DNA of 47,897 nt. Source: a virus. A model generated the notes under the pieces. It was not told the DNA's origin, did no database searches, and was given only the letters and a program-made list of their open reading frames with translations. Positions 1 through 6,446 of the stretch are shown piece after piece; position 1 is the first letter of the stretch; each line of letters starts with the position of its first letter. The stretch covers positions 1-47,897 of the IMG/VR virus record IMGVR_UViG_3300021165_001226; one strand, 5' to 3'. Both the position numbers and the translations under genes were made by a program.

Positions 1-164
1 GGCCAAATTTGACCACCAAACCCTTCAATAAAGTAATTAACGGATTTAATATACAACCAGTTACGCTATATTCCTAATATTGGTACATATATTTTACTAA
101 AAATGCCATATTTTAATCCCAAAAAATTTACTCGGGCTTCCTGTTAGTCATCCCTAGCAAAATT

Positions 165-265
165 CATCCTGTCCGTCTTTTCGCTCTATCCGTCCGTCCA
201 TCTATCCGTCGATTCGTTGGGCCTGTCCGTCGGTACTGTCTGTCCGTCGGTTCCGTTCTATTGTG
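165..265. repeat. Degenerate TCCGTC short repeats
   Basis: The hexamer TCCGTC, often as GTCCGTCGG or ATCCGTCC, recurs at least six times in about 90 bases with irregular spacing. It is pyrimidine-rich and much higher in GC than the surrounding sequence. It looks like a degenerate simple-sequence repeat. The spacing is not regular enough for a CRISPR array or an obvious iteron set. Confidence 0.55.
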
Positions 266-304
266 CTGTTCTGTTTGTTTTTCCGCGGGGAACTATCATG
301 TACA

Positions 305-690
305 TATAATACCAATCCAGAAATATAATACATCTTTTATAAACATTCAATTATACATTACTTACATTATATAACATCCACTATACATCTATCATAACAT
401 CTAAACTACATTATACTATATCATCTTATATAACATCTATCATACATTCTTATTATTCATTCTATATACATTATACTATATACATCTAATAATACATCTA
501 TCTATCATGCCTCTAATATACAACATTTATATTACATATCCTAACATCCATCTATATAATATTAAATAAAAATACACATCTAATATACATCTATCCTATC
601 ATCTAATATAACATCATTTAATCTATATAACATCTATACAACATAAGGTATATCATTTAATCTATATAACATCTAATATACATCTAATAT
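305..690. repeat. A/T/C low-complexity repeat array, nearly G-free on + strand
   Basis: The array is built from variants of ACATCTAATAT and ATCTATATAAC. Near 665-690 the 11-base unit ACATCTAATAT repeats head to tail. G is almost absent from the + strand over nearly 400 bases, so the minus strand is almost free of C. No reading frame of note crosses it. Confidence 0.65.
613..674 (+). repeat. 23-bp direct repeat pair
   Basis: An exact 23-base direct repeat (starting ATCATTTAATCTATATAA) occurs at 613-635 and again at 652-674, 39 bases apart start to start. It is the longest exact repeat seen inside the A/T/C array. Confidence 0.7.
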
Positions 691-984
691 ACATGATACA
701 TATCTTATCAGGCAATTCATTATATGTTTTATTATATCCTATTCATCTATCATCTATCTATCATCTATTGTATCATGTGTATCTAATGTATGTAATGTAT
801 GTAGTGTGTGTGATGTGTTGTGTTGATGTAGTTAAGCCCCGCGATATTGTCCTGTCTATTGTGTGCCTGTCTAATGGTCTCTCTAATGCACTATCTAATG
901 TATGCCTGTCTAATGTAGGTCTGTGTCGTTGGGTGCCCCCTACGTCGTCGGGCGAAGCCCAGATCTAATGAGGTTAGAACCAGG

Positions 985-1020
985 CAAAAAAAAACCCCGA
1001 ACCGTCACCGGCCGGGGTTT
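985..1020 (-). terminator. Rho-independent terminator of the small minus-strand genes
   Basis: The sequence forms an 8-bp stem AAACCCCG (992-999) with CGGGGTTT (1013-1020). Read on the minus strand the hairpin is followed by a run of T (complement of the A run 985-994). It lies just downstream of the stop of the minus gene ending at 1025, where an intrinsic terminator is expected. Confidence 0.85.
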
Positions 1021-1024
1021 CTGT

Positions 1025-1408
1025 TTAAATCTTTAAGGTCAATCCCCTGTCCTTTATATAATCACCTAAGGTTATTACCCCGTGTGTAGATGATACCATT
1101 AAGGTACTTTCAAGGTTATACTTAGGTGATAACTTAGGCATTAAAGCCTGTTGTAATAAACCTCTAAATGGCCCCTCGTATAAACACCATGTGTTTTTTC
1201 CTATTGCTGTTATCGTGTATTTGTGTTGGCTAAAGGCTGTTGTAAATTTGAGTTCGTTTTTTGACTCATGAACATCTGTCCATGAATCAAAATATTTGTC
1301 CATTAAATTAAATCCTTCCTTTGTAGGAAATAAATCCCAATACTTTTCAACTTTACAATCTTGTAAAATGTCTGCAATATTCTCTTTAATTTCAAATAAG
1401 ATTTTCAT
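1025..1408 (-). CDS. Hypothetical protein, 127 aa
   Basis: I do not recognise this protein. It is a soluble-looking 127-residue protein beginning MKILFEIKEN, with no signal peptide, membrane segment or cysteine motif. It is the last gene of a small minus-strand group (1918 to 1025) and is followed directly by a strong intrinsic terminator. The start has an A/T-rich leader and no Shine-Dalgarno sequence. Normal amino-acid composition and position between hairpins support it as real. In phages, short genes beside a non-coding control region are often early host-takeover genes, but that role is only inference here. Confidence 0.7.
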   Translation of the reverse strand: MKILFEIKENIADILQDCKVEKYWDLFPTKEGFNLMDKYFDSWTDVHESKNELKFTTAFSQHKYTITAIGKNTWCLYEGPFRGLLQQALMPKLSPKYNLESTLMVSSTHGVITLGDYIKDRGLTLKI

Positions 1409-1462
1409 AAAATTAAAATTTAAAAAATGATAAATAATTTTTTTGCCCGATTTTTTTTTAGT

Positions 1463-1486
1463 GAGGGGCTTCAGGCGAAGCCCCTC
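1463..1486. terminator. Strong intergenic hairpin (10-bp stem)
   Basis: A perfect 10-bp stem GAGGGGCTTC/GAAGCCCCTC with a 4-base AGGC loop separates the minus genes 1494-1718 and 1025-1408. The T-rich tail lies on the + strand side (1487-1495). On the minus strand, in the direction of the genes, the hairpin is followed by A residues. It may therefore act as an RNA-processing or stability element, or stop antisense transcription, rather than as a classic minus-strand terminator. Confidence 0.6.
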
Positions 1487-1493
1487 TTTATTT

Positions 1494-1718
1494 TTACCCT
1501 TTGTGGAAATTAGCCCACTCCATAGGATAATTGTTTTTTAGCTCGTTTTCAAAAGCGGTGATTTTTTCGGCCCACCTTATTTTTTGCGTTTTTGAGCCAT
1601 CAACGGCGCAAATGTTGAATCTTACTTGACGGAAATTTTTGTCAACGTATGGCACGACAAGTGCCGTAAAAGTTTGCCCATAAAGAGTAATAGAAACGAA
1701 ATCAGGTAAATTGTACAT
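1494..1718 (-). CDS. Hypothetical small protein, 74 aa
   Basis: This is an unrecognised 74-residue protein (starts MYNLPDFVSITLYGQ, ends with FHKG). It has no membrane segment and looks like a compact mixed alpha/beta protein. It lies between two strong hairpins (1463-1486 and 1755-1785), in a minus-strand series of three small genes that read away from the divergent control region at 1919-2765. The ATG is preceded by A/T-rich sequence without a Shine-Dalgarno motif. An early accessory role is plausible only from position. Confidence 0.65.
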   Translation of the reverse strand: MYNLPDFVSITLYGQTFTALVVPYVDKNFRQVRFNICAVDGSKTQKIRWAEKITAFENELKNNYPMEWANFHKG

Positions 1719-1754
1719 AATTGAAAATATTAAGGGTTAATGATAATTTTTTTT

Positions 1755-1785
1755 AAGAAAGCGCGCAATTTTTACGCGCTTTCTT
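1755..1785. terminator. Intergenic hairpin (11-bp stem)
   Basis: An 11-bp perfect stem AAGAAAGCGCG (1755-1765) with CGCGCTTTCTT (1775-1785) and a 9-base A/T loop. A T-rich tail (TGTTTGTTTT) follows on the + strand and an A run follows on the minus strand. Like the hairpin at 1463-1486 it sits between two minus-strand small genes. It could be a processing, attenuation or bidirectional termination structure. Confidence 0.6.
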
Positions 1786-1792
1786 GTTTGTT

Positions 1793-1918
1793 TTAGAAAC
1801 CGCCGTTAAAACCGGCGTTTCCGTTATTAAGAATAATTGCGGCGTAAAATAAGCCGCATAAAATTGCGGCAATGATAATAACGCCAATAGCTACAATAAT
1901 TAAATCAGAACGCTTCAT
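1793..1918 (-). CDS. Single-span small membrane protein, 41 aa
   Basis: A 41-codon frame starts at an ATG complementary to 1916-1918. It begins MKRSDLIIVA, followed by a continuous hydrophobic stretch (about residues 6-30, rich in Ile, Ala, Val, Leu) and a short Gly/Asn-rich tail ending NGGF. Lys-Arg just before the hydrophobic span suggests the N terminus faces the cytoplasm. It is the first gene after a Bacteroidota-type -7 element at 1959-1966 and is followed by a hairpin. Function is unknown; small phage membrane proteins can act in lysis or exclusion, but nothing here shows that. Confidence 0.6.
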   Translation of the reverse strand: MKRSDLIIVAIGVIIIAAILCGLFYAAIILNNGNAGFNGGF

Positions 1919-1958
1919 AATAGTAAATTTAAAAGTTTAAGTAATTAATTCGTTGATG

Positions 1959-1966
1959 CAAAGATA
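1959..1966 (-). promoter_or_regulatory. Candidate Bacteroidota -7 promoter element
   Basis: Read on the minus strand this is TATCTTTG, an exact match to the Bacteroidota sigma-A -7 consensus TANNTTTG, about 40 bases before the ATG of the 41-aa membrane protein. A clear -33 TTTG/TTG element is not seen at the usual distance; the upstream sequence is A/T tracts. Confidence 0.5.
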
Positions 1967-2133
1967 AAAAACATTTTCGTAAAAAAAACACTTTGCGAAT
2001 TTTTTTTTAATTTTTTTTCAACCCGTTTATTGTTCCTCACATATATAAGGGTTGAAATTTTTTCCCGCGTTTCAAATATTCACATATACACGTTTGTATG
2101 TGTGCCGTACGTCGTTTCCGATTAAGTACACCA

Positions 2134-2164
2134 CAAAAATAGGTTTTCAGATATTGACTGTCAA
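2134..2164 (-). promoter_or_regulatory. Candidate Bacteroidota promoter (TTG-N20-TATTTTTG)
   Basis: On the minus strand a TTG (complement of 2162-2164) is followed after 20 bases by TATTTTTG (complement of 2134-2141). This matches the Bacteroidota -33/-7 pattern with allowed spacing. It points toward the small minus-strand genes at 1918-1025 and lies inside the non-coding divergent region. Confidence 0.45.
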
Positions 2165-2543
2165 GCACTATTTTTCAAAAAAATTGACAAAAAGCGATCG
2201 ATCCAATAACCATGCGGGTTTCAGCCATTCCATTATTTTCGATAAGACACAAAAAAGCCGAAAAAGGGATCGCCGGTTAGACCCACGTTCATATCGAGGT
2301 CCATTTTTTTCCCTACTAGTTATTTATATACCATTTGAAGTAATTAACTAAGCAACCTATTAATTATCAGGCTTTTAAGATTTTCCCTATACAGTTTTGG
2401 CACTTCTCCGGAATCAATATTTAAAAAACCGCGGACAAAAAAAATTACCACAGATGTCTTTTGTAATCCATATAACATGAGACATACATCAAATAAGAAT
2501 GACAAGATACATGAAATAGAAATGAAAATAAGATTTAAAATAA

Positions 2544-2676
2544 CATGAAATATTAAAGTGTAAAATTAAAAATGCATGAAATATTAAATGAAAAAAGATG
2601 ATAAGTAAATGTAGAGAAAATGTATGAAATGAAATTCTTCTAATGTGTAAAGTAAAATGCTTCTAATATGTAAAAT
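2544..2676 (+). repeat. Short direct repeats in C-poor leader
   Basis: CATGAAATATTAAA occurs at 2544-2557 and 2575-2588 (31 bases apart). A second pair, CTTCTAAT(G/A)(TG)TAAA..AAAATG-like, starts at 2637 and 2660 (23 bases apart). The surrounding 300 bases are A/G/T-rich with little C on the + strand. These are degenerate repeats in what would be the untranslated leader of the rightward genes. Confidence 0.45.
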
Positions 2677-2765
2677 GAATATGAAATATAAAAGACATGA
2701 TGATAATGATGATCTCTAAATCTACTTATACATGAAAGAGATTAGAAAGCATGTAAAAAGAATTT

Positions 2766-3329
2766 ATGAGAAAAGAGCCGGGAATACTAATGAAAAAGGA
2801 TGAGGAAGAAATGTTTGTGGGTGCTGTTCGGGGTGTTGTGTTTTACTTTGAGTGGGGTGCAGGTGGGAGTACTTTCCGGGCGTGCAAAAATGGGGCCGGG
2901 AAGGTAGTATCAGTGGAGTCTCAAAAAATGTGGATAGAGGAGGTGAAGCAATACGAGGCAGTTAAGATTCACCCAGATATAACGTTTCACCATATTGACA
3001 TTAACGCTGGAGATATGGGTAGACCTAACAACAACGATAAAAAAGACAACTTTCCTTTGTATTCTGCTGTTATTGATAAGTACGACGATATTGATGTTGT
3101 ACTAGTCGATGGTAGGTTCAGATTAGCCTGTGCCTGTAAAGCGGTCATAAATGGAGTACAATCAATCTTAATACATGACTTTACTTCTCGTACCCACTAC
3201 CACGATATCTTGCCTTACGTCGAGATTGTGAGCCAAACCGGTACACTTGTTGAGGTCCGGCCGAAGGAAAATATAAACATGGATGACTTGAATGCTTTAT
3301 ACGAGAGTGCTAAACATGATTATCGATAA
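2766..3329 (+). CDS. SAM-dependent methyltransferase-like protein
   Basis: This 187-aa protein resembles class I SAM methyltransferases. A glycine-rich motif I, FEWGAGGST, lies near residues 28-36. It is followed by VVSVES with an acidic ribose-binding position near 48-53, and then by VVLVDGRF near 110-117 with a later LIHDF strand, as in the Rossmann-like fold of small sugar or small-molecule methyltransferases. The start could also be the ATG at 2790 (MKKDEEEM), since the first eight residues look dispensable. It is the first gene of the plus-strand group, with its stop overlapping the next gene. Substrate is unknown; a sugar or glycan is possible given the glycosyltransferase island elsewhere in the window. 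Confidence 0.6.
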   Translation: MRKEPGILMKKDEEEMFVGAVRGVVFYFEWGAGGSTFRACKNGAGKVVSVESQKMWIEEVKQYEAVKIHPDITFHHIDINAGDMGRPNNNDKKDNFPLYSAVIDKYDDIDVVLVDGRFRLACACKAVINGVQSILIHDFTSRTHYHDILPYVEIVSQTGTLVEVRPKENINMDDLNALYESAKHDYR

Positions 3330-3591
3330 CATGGACATGATACTTCTATTCATATTTCAATTCTCCATCAACATTCTTAGGACTCTTGAAATACAATATA
3401 CATACAACAAACAAATTACTAAATCTTTAATAAACGCTGTTATGATAAACGTCATTTCTCTCGCCTCTCTTTACTTTTCTATTGATGCTTTGATACAGGG
3501 TAATCTCTACATGATTGCCTCGTATATCTTAGGTAGTTTCACTGGAAAGTTTGTAAGTATGAAGTATATGAAGGAGAAAAATGTAGATTAG
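3316..3591 (+). CDS. Small membrane protein, DUF5698-like fold suspected
   Basis: The preferred ATG is at 3316 (MIIDNMDMIL), overlapping the end of the methyltransferase-like gene by 14 bases; an in-frame start at 3292 is less likely. The 91-residue product has about three hydrophobic segments and a charged tail (MKYMKEKNVD). The arrangement of a first span, ILRTLEIQ, then a YILGSFTGKFV segment resembles the N-terminal domain of DUF2179/DUF5698 membrane proteins (STLRTIF...YALGFALGTYVG). That likeness is from memory of the pattern and is tentative. Function is unknown. Confidence 0.6.
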   Translation: MIIDNMDMILLFIFQFSINILRTLEIQYTYNKQITKSLINAVMINVISLASLYFSIDALIQGNLYMIASYILGSFTGKFVSMKYMKEKNVD

Positions 3592-3649
3592 TTTAAAATA
3601 AATCCAATATTTGTACTGTGAGTACATATTTATACTAAAAATTAAACCA

Positions 3650-4006
3650 ATGAGAACTTATTTAGTAGTTCTTTGTCTTTTAGTTAGTACGCTAGCTTTA
3701 AGTCAGAGATACCGAGATTCTATTTTTGTAAACAAGGGACCTTGGGCATCTTACAAATCCGGAACTTTTACGTTCGGCGAAGATACCATACAGTCCAAAA
3801 AAAAATTCGTAGATTCATTAGTGAATTGCCTTGATCCTGATTCTGATAATTTTGTTATAGTAAATGGCAGATGGACTTACTACATGGGTATAGGAAATAG
3901 CGGATATATTAACAATAAAAAGTACGGGAAAGAACCTGCTTTTGTTAGATATAGTGTACGCAGAAAAATAAATAAGTGGATAAAGGAAAAAAAACTTGCA
4001 CATTAA
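3650..4006 (+). CDS. Secreted hypothetical protein with signal peptide
   Basis: The start chosen is the ATG at 3650 (MRTYLVVLCLLVSTLALSQ), because it gives a clean signal peptide: one Arg, a hydrophobic core, and a likely signal peptidase I cut near ALS-Q. The in-frame ATG at 3611 would bury this signal. The mature part, about 100 residues, is hydrophilic, with aromatic Gly-rich segments (NGRWTYYMGIGNSGY) and a basic C terminus. No lipobox cysteine is present. I do not recognise the family. Export to the periplasm is the only role the sequence supports; it could belong to an entry, lysis or superinfection-exclusion function. Confidence 0.65.
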   Translation: MRTYLVVLCLLVSTLALSQRYRDSIFVNKGPWASYKSGTFTFGEDTIQSKKKFVDSLVNCLDPDSDNFVIVNGRWTYYMGIGNSGYINNKKYGKEPAFVRYSVRRKINKWIKEKKLAH

Positions 4007-4025
4007 ACTTTTTTGGTTTACCTTT
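3995..4025 (+). promoter_or_regulatory. Candidate Bacteroidota promoter (TTG-N19-TACCTTTG)
   Basis: The sequence holds a TTG followed after about 20 bases by TACCTTTG, which fits the Bacteroidota -33/-7 promoter TTTG...TANNTTTG. It lies at the end of the secreted-protein gene and directly before a micro-ORF and the tRNA gene, so it could drive tRNA transcription. Confidence 0.5.
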
Positions 4026-4043
4026 GTTTAAAATTTAGTGAAT

Positions 4044-4145
4044 ATGGAAAAAACCAAAGAAAAAGGACCAATACTAAAGGAACCTAAAAAAATACAAATA
4101 AAACTACTGGAAAGTATTATTCATACTACTGTAGTGCAAGGTTAA
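4044..4145 (+). CDS. Possible 33-aa lysine-rich peptide
   Basis: A 34-codon frame (MEKTKEKGPILKEPKKIQ..., ending VVQG) lies between a promoter-like site and the tRNA gene. It is rich in Lys and Glu and ends four bases before the tRNA begins. It may be a real small peptide or simply an open stretch in the tRNA leader. No family is recognised. Confidence 0.35.
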   Translation: MEKTKEKGPILKEPKKIQIKLLESIIHTTVVQG

Positions 4146-4149
4146 ATAT

Positions 4150-4221
4150 AGCGGGATAGTGTAATGGTTAACACATAAGACTCATGATCTTATACTATCA
4201 GTTCGACTCTGGTTCCCGCTA
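4150..4221 (+). tRNA. tRNA-Met (anticodon CAT)
   Basis: A full cloverleaf can be drawn. The acceptor AGCGGGA (4150-4156) pairs with TCCCGCT (4214-4220), followed by an A discriminator. The D arm is GTGT/ACAC with GG in the loop. The anticodon stem TAAGA/TCTTA carries loop CTCATGA with anticodon CAT at 4183-4185, and the T arm ATCAG/CTGGT has loop TTCGACT. CCA is not encoded. With CAT the tRNA could be elongator Met or, if position 34 is modified to lysidine, Ile(AUA). The first pair is A-U, so an initiator identity is less typical. It sits alone in the plus-strand group. Confidence 0.9.
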
Positions 4222-4353
4222 CTAACCTTCCCTCTCTCAAACAAAACAAACAAATGTTAATTCGTATGCTGCCTCATTGATGTCCGCATGTGTAAAAATG
4301 TTTTTATGTCTATTCCAAAATTTTATTATATCAACAATCACAAATCAGTAAAA

Positions 4354-4881
4354 ATGAAAAGAGATGTCTTAGAAGATGTTGTCAAATTCCAAAAGATGTT
4401 AGGACGACATGAGCAAAAAAAAGTGGAAGATATACAGAATGCGTTAGCGATGTTCTTAGATGAAAACACTGAATTTATTGATGAGTTCATGCCATTAGAT
4501 GATTCTGACATGGATGATAACATTGATTTTGATTTTATTAACAGGCAGCACATTGCAAAGGAGGCAGTTGATGTTATTTATACATTGCTTGGCATCTTAG
4601 TTCAATTAGACATTCCGGTTATTGAAGCTATCGAGAAAGTCAATGAAAGTAATTTTAGTAAGTTTCTACCCTCTAAGTCGCTAGCGGAATCACAGTTGCT
4701 TGGTGTTCGTAAGAAATACGGTATGACAACTGATGACAGGATTGATATTAAGTCCTGTACGGTAGAAGGTGAGGATTTCTATTATTTCTCTAGGTTATCT
4801 GACGGTAAGATGTTGAAGCCCTTATCTTATTTAGAGGCTGATATGTCTATGATTTCTGGTAATGAGATTGAAAGGGTATAA
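4354..4881 (+). CDS. MazG-like nucleotide pyrophosphohydrolase
   Basis: The C-terminal half of this 175-aa protein shows the all-alpha NTP pyrophosphatase pattern (MazG/HisE-like). It has an EAVDVIYTLLGILVQL helix with acidic metal-ligand positions, then AIEKVNESNFSKF, the family's (H/N)xSNxxK signature. These enzymes hydrolyse (d)NTPs to NMP and pyrophosphate, and phage versions are linked to nucleotide-pool cleanup. The N-terminal helix (DVLEDVVKFQKMLGR) is also typical. I prefer the ATG at 4354 (MKRDVLED) because the family starts there; in-frame starts at 4288 and 4306 would add an atypical leader. An acidic stretch (DDSDMDDNIDFD) sits between the helices. Confidence 0.75.
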   Translation: MKRDVLEDVVKFQKMLGRHEQKKVEDIQNALAMFLDENTEFIDEFMPLDDSDMDDNIDFDFINRQHIAKEAVDVIYTLLGILVQLDIPVIEAIEKVNESNFSKFLPSKSLAESQLLGVRKKYGMTTDDRIDIKSCTVEGEDFYYFSRLSDGKMLKPLSYLEADMSMISGNEIERV

Positions 4882-4919
4882 ATTGCCAAAACCTTTCGTA
4901 AAAACTTTATTTGGCGTAA

Positions 4920-4927
4920 TATAAATA
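4920..4927 (+). promoter_or_regulatory. TATAAATA box before gene 4935 (T4 late-promoter-like)
   Basis: TATAAATA lies 7 bases before the ATG of the 85-aa gene and equals the T4 late-promoter core. In such an A/T-rich genome it can arise by chance, and no system-wide set of identical boxes was seen, so this is only a candidate. Confidence 0.25.
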
Positions 4928-4934
4928 ACAAAAG

Positions 4935-5192
4935 ATGAAAGAAGCAGAATTGGAGTTATTGGGTTTTAAGAAGGAATACGCAGATGAACCTGATGTGTAT
5001 TACTACATATATGATTTTGTAGGTCAAACTGAGGAGAAAACATATCTTAGCTTGATTACGAACGAGTGTAATGATCAGATAGACAAAGGTGAGTGGTCCG
5101 TATCGTTCTTTGATAGTACCTCGCTAATTTACAGAACATATAGTCAAGTTAAGAAAATCATATACGCCATAGAAAACGTAAGTGTAGATTAA
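4935..5192 (+). CDS. Hypothetical protein, 85 aa
   Basis: An unrecognised acidic 85-residue protein (starts MKEAELELLGFKKEYADE). The opening pattern, ELLGFK followed by a beta-rich segment with several Tyr and the WSVSF strand, resembles small phage proteins with an alternating strand layout, but no family can be named. It ends two bases before the glucosaminidase-like gene, so the two are probably co-transcribed and translationally coupled. Leader AAATAACAAAAG lacks a Shine-Dalgarno sequence. Confidence 0.7.
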   Translation: MKEAELELLGFKKEYADEPDVYYYIYDFVGQTEEKTYLSLITNECNDQIDKGEWSVSFFDSTSLIYRTYSQVKKIIYAIENVSVD

Positions 5193-5193
5193 A

Positions 5194-6114
5194 ATGGGAG
5201 AAAAAGTAGAAACCTATATACGGGAGAATAAAAGATTGCCTATCTACATTGGGCTTTCAATAGTCACTGCGTTTTTCTTGGGCGCTATTACTAGTAGAAA
5301 TAATCCATCTAATTACGATAAGCAAGAAATATTCTCCGGAGGTTCTATTGAGTATGCTGTACAATACGTTTATGACACTGTGTACATAGAGAAATCAATC
5401 TATACCATTATAAAGGATACGGTGTACATAGAGAATAAAGTGAATATACAAAGGAACGGAACTGTTGCAAAGCCTAGCAAGTCCGTTCCCTTTGCCATTC
5501 CTTTCACAGCATTCGCCTCTAGGTCTCATGGTCACGATTTTAAGAAGTACAGTCATAAAGAAGCTGCCGAATATCTACGTAAGCAGGGATTTAGGAATAT
5601 AGACAACTTAAGTCTTACTACACTAAGAAGATTGAATTTATTGTATAACTATGATTCTCTCTTCTATGCTGTGCATCACATGACTGATTTCCCGGTATCT
5701 TTTATATATGCTTACTTTATATTGGAAGCTACATCTGTTGGCGTTGAGACGGAACTATGGCGGTTGTACGGTAATCCTGGTGGTATAAAGAAGATAGGTA
5801 AATATGATTGGGTTAACTTAATGACAATAGAGTATGTAAAGGGAAGGAAGAGAAATATGAAACAAAAGTTCTTTTCCGCAAATAATACTGAAGAGGGAAT
5901 AAAAGTATGGGCTAGTGTATTCAATGCTCCTAGATATGATAAGTGCAGGAAGGCTGATTATAGTCTCCCGCCGATTCAAATTTACCGGAATATATGTAAG
6001 TGTATGATGAAATCCGGGTATCATACAAGTCCTGATTATAATATGAGGGCTGATTACATGAAAGAATATTGGGAATTTAAAAAATTATATTTTCCTCGGA
6101 GGTTAAATAATTAA
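5194..6114 (+). CDS. Membrane-anchored glucosaminidase-like lytic enzyme
   Basis: The 306-aa protein has a short cytoplasmic N terminus, one membrane span (about residues 16-32) and a linker rich in Tyr/Ile/Val. Its C-terminal domain (about 115-300) follows the peptidoglycan N-acetylglucosaminidase (FlgJ/LytG, GH73-like) plan. FPVSFIYAYFILEAT holds the likely catalytic Glu near residue 178, and YGNPGGIK (near 192-199) matches the NLFGIK substrate-cleft motif. Later TEEGIKVWASVF resembles the conserved helix after the active site. Known members cleave the glycan backbone of peptidoglycan. With an N-terminal anchor it could be a signal-anchor endolysin. It sits just upstream of small and protease genes in the same run. 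Confidence 0.65.
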   Translation: MGEKVETYIRENKRLPIYIGLSIVTAFFLGAITSRNNPSNYDKQEIFSGGSIEYAVQYVYDTVYIEKSIYTIIKDTVYIENKVNIQRNGTVAKPSKSVPFAIPFTAFASRSHGHDFKKYSHKEAAEYLRKQGFRNIDNLSLTTLRRLNLLYNYDSLFYAVHHMTDFPVSFIYAYFILEATSVGVETELWRLYGNPGGIKKIGKYDWVNLMTIEYVKGRKRNMKQKFFSANNTEEGIKVWASVFNAPRYDKCRKADYSLPPIQIYRNICKCMMKSGYHTSPDYNMRADYMKEYWEFKKLYFPRRLNN

Positions 6115-6146
6115 GATTGATAACTATTTATTTCAAAAGTATTATT

Positions 6147-6446
6147 ATGAATAACAAAGTAACAGAACAAATGGAGAAGTGCTACCAAGAGTACGAGTCT
6201 CTGGAATTTAATGTGCAGAATCTAAGTGACAAAGATATGTTTAGAGAAATTCTAAAGATATTTTTTAAGAACATGGATAAAACAATTTTTAAGACCGATA
6301 AAGCCGGTAATGTAATTTACAATGCACAAGGCGAAGAAATTATAAACTGGTTTGAGTTAGTTAAGGTCGTATTATTTAGTTTAACTAAGTTAATAGGTAA
6401 TTACATGGCTCTCAAGAAAATCGCACAAGTAAAAAGACTACTATGA
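6147..6446 (+). CDS. Hypothetical protein, 99 aa
   Basis: The start is taken at ATG 6147 (MNNKVTEQMEKCYQEYES); the in-frame TTG at 6117 is less likely. The N-terminal half is charged and helical. Near the C terminus a moderately hydrophobic helix (WFELVKVVLFSLTKLIGNYMAL) is followed by a basic tail. Size, a single C-terminal hydrophobic helix and its place between a lytic enzyme and a protease would fit a holin/spanin-type accessory gene, but the family is not recognised. Its TGA stop overlaps the protease ATG (ATGA), suggesting coupled translation. Confidence 0.65.
   Translation: MNNKVTEQMEKCYQEYESLEFNVQNLSDKDMFREILKIFFKNMDKTIFKTDKAGNVIYNAQGEEIINWFELVKVVLFSLTKLIGNYMALKKIAQVKRLL

Larger units (their letters stand above)
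1..984. other. Repeat-rich non-coding region at left edge
   Basis: No convincing gene is seen here. The stretch is a patchwork of low-complexity blocks: a TCCGTC-rich block (about 165-265), a long A/T/C block almost without G on the + strand (about 305-690), a block rich in TCTAATG (about 880-925), and a short GGGC-GAA-GCCC hairpin near 951. An open frame at 693-968 exists but its composition follows the repeats, so it is probably not coding. The region lies downstream of the small minus-strand genes. It could hold an origin, a terminus or an untranslated RNA, but nothing in the sequence decides between these. Confidence 0.6.
1919..2765. other. Non-coding divergent control region
   Basis: About 850 bases separate the leftward genes (1918-1025) from the rightward genes (2766 on). 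It contains two candidate minus-strand promoter elements and an imperfect inverted repeat, TTTCAACCC (2016-2024) with GGGTTGAAA (2049-2057). The right part (about 2460-2760) is poor in C on the + strand and has short direct repeats. An open frame at 2052-2351 shows no protein-like features and is rejected. No clear promoter was found for the rightward genes. Confidence 0.55.

Noticed and set aside
165-690. Possible CRISPR array from repeated units
   Set aside because: Repeats are short, degenerate and irregularly spaced, without unique spacers of constant length or cas genes.
693-968. 91-codon open frame on + strand
   Set aside because: It runs through simple repeats (TCTAATG, TGTGTG) and the protein is a repeat of Leu/Ser/Val/Tyr with no protein-like pattern.
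2052-2351. 99-codon open frame on + strand
   Set aside because: It lies in the divergent non-coding region, has no sensible start context and overlaps promoter-like sites; composition looks like translated intergenic sequence.
3818-4003. 61-codon minus-strand frame
   Set aside because: It is antisense to the signal-peptide protein, which has a convincing start and signal sequence.
4920-4927. TATAAATA as proof of T4-type late transcription
   Set aside because: The box is exact, but A/T richness makes chance matches likely and identical boxes were not found upstream of other late genes.
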